From Ruficoccus amylovorans (GTDB taxonomy: Bacteria > Verrucomicrobiota > Verrucomicrobiia > Opitutales > Cerasicoccaceae), in NCBI RefSeq assembly GCF_014230085.1, contig NZ_JACHVB010000014.1:303297-367296 (forward strand): DNA of 64,000 nt, in the 5' to 3' direction. Positions 60,155 through 64,000 of the stretch are shown here, one piece after another (positions within the stretch are counted from its first letter, which is position 1; the number at the start of each line of letters is the position of its first letter). The translations under genes and the position numbers were made by a program. The notes under the pieces are model-generated. The model did no database searches. It was not told where the DNA came from and saw only the letters and a list, made by a program, of their open reading frames with translations.

Positions 60155-61993
60155 CTATGCCTCCAGATGCGTGGTGCTCCAGATTTCCATGATGAGGCTC
60201 TGCAATAACTGCTGTCGCTGTTCAATGGCTTCGGCGTTCCATTCGTCGAAAGACTTCAGCTTCTGGTTCATCCGACTGATTGAGGAATTACTTCCAACCT
60301 GAGCGAGCGCAACCAAACTACGAGTCAGATAGTTCCCTGATTGGCGATAAAGCTCCTGCTTCTTCGCAAAAAAATCGTTTCCGGCCACGACGTTGTGGGG
60401 TTGTTCCAGCATGGTCAGATTACCCAAGCGATTCTTTTGTTCATCGTAGTCGATGCCGGGATTAGTTTGCTCAAAATGTGTGCGCAGGGCAGCAGACGGG
60501 TTGTTGGGCAGGATGTGCTCGATTTGTAAACCGGTGAAAGAGGCAAGTGGTGCTTCTGATCCTTGAAAAGCCGTCTCGACGTGCTGGGTGATCTTGGCGA
60601 GCAAGTAATTGCTGCGGTACTTCTGCATCGAGCCCAGCGTGTAGCGCCTGAGCGCGTCGTCTAATTGTCCTTCCAGCCGCTTCATTGCGGTGGCAAATTT
60701 GTCCTGAACCAGAGCGTCGAGTTGGCGCTTTTGTTCCACTATGTCATGCTCCGCGCAGATGGTGCGCAATTGGTCGGCCCAGAGCGAGAAATCTCGCTCC
60801 AACTGCTTTGTCGAGGTCTTTGTGAAGATGTAATAGAAGAGGAAGGACTCTAGCTGGCGAACGAGATGGTTGAACAGAGCTGCGGGAAGCGGGACCGCTG
60901 CGAGCAATAGAATGTAGTGCAGGCTGAATGCTGCGCCCGTCAGGCTGCGCAGGCCTTCCATCGCTTGGCTGGGGTTGCCGTGGTTGTCTCGCCCCTCTCG
61001 AAAGTTTAGGTAATGCTCCACGTTCCGTGTGATCTTGCGGATGAACTCGAAGGGCTTTTCCTCATACTCACAAATGCGAGCGTGTTCGCGCTTGGTGAAC
61101 CAGGTGTAAATTTCGTCCTCGCGCACTACTGAGTCGTTCTTGCCCGACCGGCTCATCTCAAACTGATAGTTCGCCATGATGAAGTACCGGAGGAAACGCA
61201 GTGGCTTTTCTTTTTTCTTCTCCAGAGGCGCAGTGACCTTCTTCCACTCCATCTTCAGTCGGCTAAATTCGTTCTGATCGACCTGAGTGAAAAGCAGGTT
61301 TTTGAGCAGATCCATTGGGTTTAGCCCCACACCACGTTCGTTGATGGTCTCAAATATCTTCAGCGCATTGCTGACATCGGCCGATATCTGGATGAATACG
61401 ACATTTGAGGCCAGATATCCCCAGAACTTTTTGAGTTCGGCCACTGTCGGATACTTCTCGCTCAGAGAGCGATGCAGCAGCGCATAGGCATCAAGAAGTC
61501 GGTTGAGAGAGCCAAAGTGGGGGATACCTTCAATATCAACCGCAGCGCGCGTCGTCTCTGGATCGGAGTCCTGCTTCGCAATGAGGGCGACAAGTTCACC
61601 AGCATGCTCGTAACGGGGCTCCAGCTTTAGGCGAGTCTCGATGTTGCCTTCGGGAGTCGTTCGCCGGGTGGTGAGGATGTCGCTGATTAAGCCGTGATGA
61701 TCCTCTCCAGTTAGCCGGTTGCGTAACGCGCAGAGCATCAGGAAAAAGGTCGTCAGGCGCTGCTGCCCGTCGATCACTTCGTAGTGGTTGCGATCCCCCT
61801 CCACAGGGGCGACCAGGATCGTGCCAATGAAATACTCCGAGGTTGTTGAGCCGACTTGCTCGTCGATGTCATCGAGCAGCAATTGCACCTCCTTTTCCTG
61901 CCAAACATATTCCCGTTGATAATCCGGGACGATATAGAAGCAGTTCTTGAAGGCTTCCTCGATGGTGTACTTGTGGTTTTCAATCTTGGCCAT
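60155..61993 (-). CDS. GmrSD-type DUF262/DUF1524 restriction protein
   Basis: 612 residues. The N-terminal DUF262 (ParB-like) domain has YIVPDYQREYVW and VIDGQQRLTTF with DGQQR at 75-79. The C-terminal DUF1524 HNH nuclease has IEHILPNN at 491-498 and RLGNLTMLEQ. Such proteins (GmrSD, BrxU-like) are type IV, cutting modified DNA with NTP hydrolysis. A fused single protein is common. Defence against phages with modified DNA is likely. Confidence 0.88.
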   Translation of the reverse strand: MAKIENHKYTIEEAFKNCFYIVPDYQREYVWQEKEVQLLLDDIDEQVGSTTSEYFIGTILVAPVEGDRNHYEVIDGQQRLTTFFLMLCALRNRLTGEDHHGLISDILTTRRTTPEGNIETRLKLEPRYEHAGELVALIAKQDSDPETTRAAVDIEGIPHFGSLNRLLDAYALLHRSLSEKYPTVAELKKFWGYLASNVVFIQISADVSNALKIFETINERGVGLNPMDLLKNLLFTQVDQNEFSRLKMEWKKVTAPLEKKKEKPLRFLRYFIMANYQFEMSRSGKNDSVVREDEIYTWFTKREHARICEYEEKPFEFIRKITRNVEHYLNFREGRDNHGNPSQAMEGLRSLTGAAFSLHYILLLAAVPLPAALFNHLVRQLESFLFYYIFTKTSTKQLERDFSLWADQLRTICAEHDIVEQKRQLDALVQDKFATAMKRLEGQLDDALRRYTLGSMQKYRSNYLLAKITQHVETAFQGSEAPLASFTGLQIEHILPNNPSAALRTHFEQTNPGIDYDEQKNRLGNLTMLEQPHNVVAGNDFFAKKQELYRQSGNYLTRSLVALAQVGSNSSISRMNQKLKSFDEWNAEAIEQRQQLLQSLIMEIWSTTHLEA

Positions 61994-62017
61994 ACAGTAG
62001 AAAACAAAAGAGTTCGG

Positions 62018-62026
62018 ATTATATCA
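62018..62026 (-). promoter_or_regulatory. Extended -10 promoter of the GmrSD-type gene
   Basis: On the minus strand TGATATAAT, an extended -10 (TGnTATAAT) with a perfect hexamer; no good -35. Predicted start about 18 nt before the ATG at 61993. Confidence 0.6.
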
Positions 62027-62117
62027 CGATGGATTGTTGCACAGGGTTTAACAATTCAAATCCATCTGCATCATTTGTCTTTCTATCTGAATTGCCACTT
62101 AGACCTATGATTGTCCA

Positions 62118-62142
62118 CTCACTCTGGTAGAGTTAGAGTGAG
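62118..62142 (+). repeat. Hairpin ending at the integrase start codon
   Basis: CTCACTCT (62118-62125) and AGAGTGAG (62135-62142) pair perfectly over 8 bp with a 9-nt loop and stop at the base before the ATG at 62143. In RNA it would cover the ribosome site, so it may keep integrase synthesis low; as DNA it may be an operator. Confidence 0.5.
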
Positions 62143-62715
62143 ATGGAAATACGAACCGCCTACCAATCGTATCGGAAGAAACCCTACGTCGCCCGTTGGT
62201 CGGAAAATGGCAAGAGCCGGAACCGGTTCTTCGCCACTGAGAAAGACCGGGCGCAATTCATCGAGAGCTTCCAACAGAACGCCACCCGTCAGGATGCCTC
62301 GATCCCGCTCATCGAGCCGCGCAAACTGATCCGCTGGCAGGAAGCGGTCAAACTCGATCCTGCCGCCGACCCGGTGGAGGTTTACCGCTTCTGGCTCCAG
62401 CGCAAACCGGCCCAGGCTCGTGAGATTCTGCTCTTGGATGCCAGTCGGGCCTACCTGCAAATGATGGTGGAAGTCGGTCGGGACGTGAATTACACCGGGC
62501 ACGCCCGCAAGGCGCTGGAAGATTTCCGGGGAGGGGCAGGGGATAAGCCCATTCACACCTATGATGCCGAAGTGCTCCGGGAACACCTCTACGGGCTGCC
62601 CTATGCCGCCGTGACGATCCGCCACCGGCGCAGCCATTTGCTCTGCGCCTTCGCCTGGTGGGTGGAGCAGGGATGGCTTTCCGAAAACCCGGTTGAAAAG
62701 GTGAAACTGGCGTGA
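62143..62715 (+). pseudogene. Tyrosine integrase, N-terminal part, cut by IS
   Basis: 190 residues remain: an arm/AP2-like N-terminus (RTAYQSYRKKPYVARWSENGKSRNRFFAT) and a SAM-like core-binding domain ending WWVEQGWLSENPVEKVKLA, the usual junction with the catalytic domain. The catalytic R...HxxR...Y part is missing. The frame ends at TGA 62713-62715, which appears to be the first three bases of the IS3-type element. Confidence 0.75.
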
Positions 62716-62773
62716 CCTCCTAGAATCGTACCATTGCGTTTGAGACCCTGGCGGGTAGAACCCGACCAGAAGT

Positions 62774-63040
62774 ATGAAACGAAAGAGATACACCGAAGAG
62801 CAAATCGTGGCGCTCCTGCGCGAGGCAGACGAAGGCCGCAGCGTGGACGATGTTTGCCGCGAGCACAATGTGAGCAAAGCGAGCTTCCATCGTTGGAAGA
62901 GCAAGTACGGACAGATGGAGCTGCGCGATGTGAAGCGTCTGAAGGAGCTTGAGCGCGAGAACGCCGAGCTGAAGAAACTGGTGGCCGACCAGCTTTTGAA
63001 CATCAAAGTACTGGAGCAGGTAAACGCAAAAAAATGGTAA
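62774..63040 (+). CDS. IS3-family OrfA
   Basis: 88 residues. Helix-turn-helix RYTEEQIVALLREADEGRS, then DVCREHNVSKASFHRWKSKYG, and a leucine zipper (LKELERENAELKKLVADQLL) typical of IS3 OrfA. It binds the ends of the element and ends just after the slippery site. Confidence 0.88.
   Translation: MKRKRYTEEQIVALLREADEGRSVDDVCREHNVSKASFHRWKSKYGQMELRDVKRLKELERENAELKKLVADQLLNIKVLEQVNAKKW
63028..63034 (+). other. Programmed -1 frameshift site A-AAA-AAA
   Basis: The seven adenines are phased A-AAA-AAA in the OrfA frame, two codons before its stop. A -1 slip joins OrfA to OrfB, giving the OrfAB transposase as in other IS3 elements. Confidence 0.8.
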
Positions 63041-63948
63041 GCCCGGGGCACAAGCGCGAAGCGGTGCGCGAGGTGGCCGAGTCGGGAACGTGCTCGTTAC
63101 GGGCCGCCTGTCGGTATCTTCGTCTGCACTGGTCGAGCTTCTGCTACCGGGCTAAAACCGCCACCGACAAGATGGTTCGCCTCGTGCGTGCGATCATCGC
63201 GGTGAGCCGGACCAACCCGCGCTACGGTTATCGTCGCGTACGAGCGCTGCTGGCCAACGAAGGCTGGCAGGTCAGCCGCAAGCTGGTACAAAAGGTACGC
63301 CGGGCTGAAGGGCTGGGCGTGAAGCCGCCGCGCCCCCGGCAACGGCGTCAGGGCAAGTCCACCGGCAAGATCCCGACCGCGGCGACGCATCCGCGGCACG
63401 TGTGGAGTTGGGACTTCGTGGCGGATCGCACCGACAATGGAGCGCCTCTGCGGGTGCTCAGTCTGATCGACGAGTTTACCCGCCAGTGCATCAGCCTGAC
63501 GGTGGCTCGCGGGCTGAAGTCAGCCGACATCGTCGCGGCCTTGGACAAAGCCATCGCCAAGCACGGTGCTCCCGAGCACATCCGTTCCGACAACGGGCCG
63601 GAGTTTATCGCTACGGCGACCAAGGACTACCTGGAATCCAAACGCATCAAAACCCTCTACATCGAGCCGGGCTCGCCCTGGCAAAACCCTCACGTGGAGA
63701 GCTTCCACAACCGCCTGCAGGACGAGTGCCTCAAGCAGGAGTGGTTCCTCTCCCTGACCGAAGCGCGCGTCGTCATCGAAAACTGGCGACGCAAATACAA
63801 CAGCCAGCATCCGCACAGCCGTTTGGGCTTTATATCCCCCGACGCCTTTGCCAAACTCTGGCATCAAACCAAGGCAGTGCTTGGCTCCGTTCGCCCTACG
63901 GGCTCACTGCACCAAGCACTCCCGCAAACCATAACCCAACCAACATAA
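63034..63948 (+). CDS. IS3-family OrfB (DDE catalytic part)
   Basis: 304 residues if read alone. HTH_21 region (NPRYGYRRVRALLANEGWQVS), then the DDE core: D in WSWDFVADRT, D in IRSDNGPEF, E in HVESFHNRLQDEC. Complete, so the element may be active. In vivo it is probably made mainly as OrfAB. Confidence 0.9.
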   Translation: MVSPGHKREAVREVAESGTCSLRAACRYLRLHWSSFCYRAKTATDKMVRLVRAIIAVSRTNPRYGYRRVRALLANEGWQVSRKLVQKVRRAEGLGVKPPRPRQRRQGKSTGKIPTAATHPRHVWSWDFVADRTDNGAPLRVLSLIDEFTRQCISLTVARGLKSADIVAALDKAIAKHGAPEHIRSDNGPEFIATATKDYLESKRIKTLYIEPGSPWQNPHVESFHNRLQDECLKQEWFLSLTEARVVIENWRRKYNSQHPHSRLGFISPDAFAKLWHQTKAVLGSVRPTGSLHQALPQTITQPT

Positions 63949-64000
63949 TCCTACCCAGCCAGCGTCTCATCGCTCTGGTACGAAAAGTGGGGGCCGACCA

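Larger units (their letters stand above)
62713..64000 (+). mobile_element. IS3-family insertion sequence
   Basis: Two overlapping frames with an A-run frameshift site. The left inner end (62726-62757) and the complement of the right end (63954-63986) share TCGTACCA, GAGAC, CTGGC and GGGTAG in order. The outermost bases are less alike (left TGACCTCC). The right terminus lies within the last ~10-15 bases of the window or just at its edge. Confidence 0.75.

Overview
The window reads as a chromosome segment of a marine-type or gut-type Verrucomicrobiota bacterium, probably class Opitutae. This is inferred from three gene types seen together: an autotransporter-strand surface protein with a PEP-CTERM-like tail, an H-X9-DG pseudopilin, and a dense fucose-type glycan cluster. 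No rRNA or housekeeping gene is present to prove it.

Positions 1-32345 are the larger part of a GC-rich siphovirus-type prophage read almost entirely on the plus strand; its left end lies outside the window. The order is: replication (primase/RepA-like ATPase with an iteron-like array, HTH protein, LmbU-like protein), a palindrome-rich control region (3228-3536), a DNA-modification block (N6-methylase-like, ParB-like, ParB-methyltransferase fusion, HAD-like, CmoA-like), then terminase, connector, portal, a tRNA-like element, head protease, scaffold-like protein, capsid, head-tail proteins, tail tube, LRR protein, tail chaperones, a membrane-anchored nuclease, tape measure, and a GTA-like tail tip (distal tail protein with a vWA domain, DUF2163/BR0599, NlpC/P60, tip protein), ending in a holin-like protein. 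Cargo is scattered through it: an AbrB-PIN pair, a VapBC pair, a DUF3024 gene, a HEPN-like gene on the minus strand and a low-GC membrane-protein gene.

Positions 32441-40255 hold a minus-strand sugar operon (fucose-type isomerase, PfkB kinase, class II aldolase, a second aldolase-like protein, GH2 hydrolase) with a divergent AraC regulator and a decayed copy of the aldolase-like 3' end. Positions 40676-55878 are a lower-GC plus-strand glycan cluster: SGNH hydrolase, LacI-type regulator, surface protein, pseudopilin, alpha/beta hydrolase, GH5, GH29 fucosidase, GH36-like galactosidase, GPH transporter and an ADP-ribosylglycohydrolase-like protein. Together these suggest capture and breakdown of a fucose- and galactose-containing polysaccharide, with the minus-strand operon degrading a released monosaccharide.

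Positions 55917-59663 carry three linked genes I cannot assign plus a DDE transposase. Positions 59664-64000 carry an intergenic region rich in inverted repeats, a GmrSD-type restriction protein and a tyrosine integrase cut short by an IS3-family element.

The most unusual signals are a TTGACA box 13-16 nt before nine prophage start codons, an initiator-tRNA-like element with a collapsed D arm overlapping the portal stop codon, and a family of covarying triple hairpins placed on stop codons.
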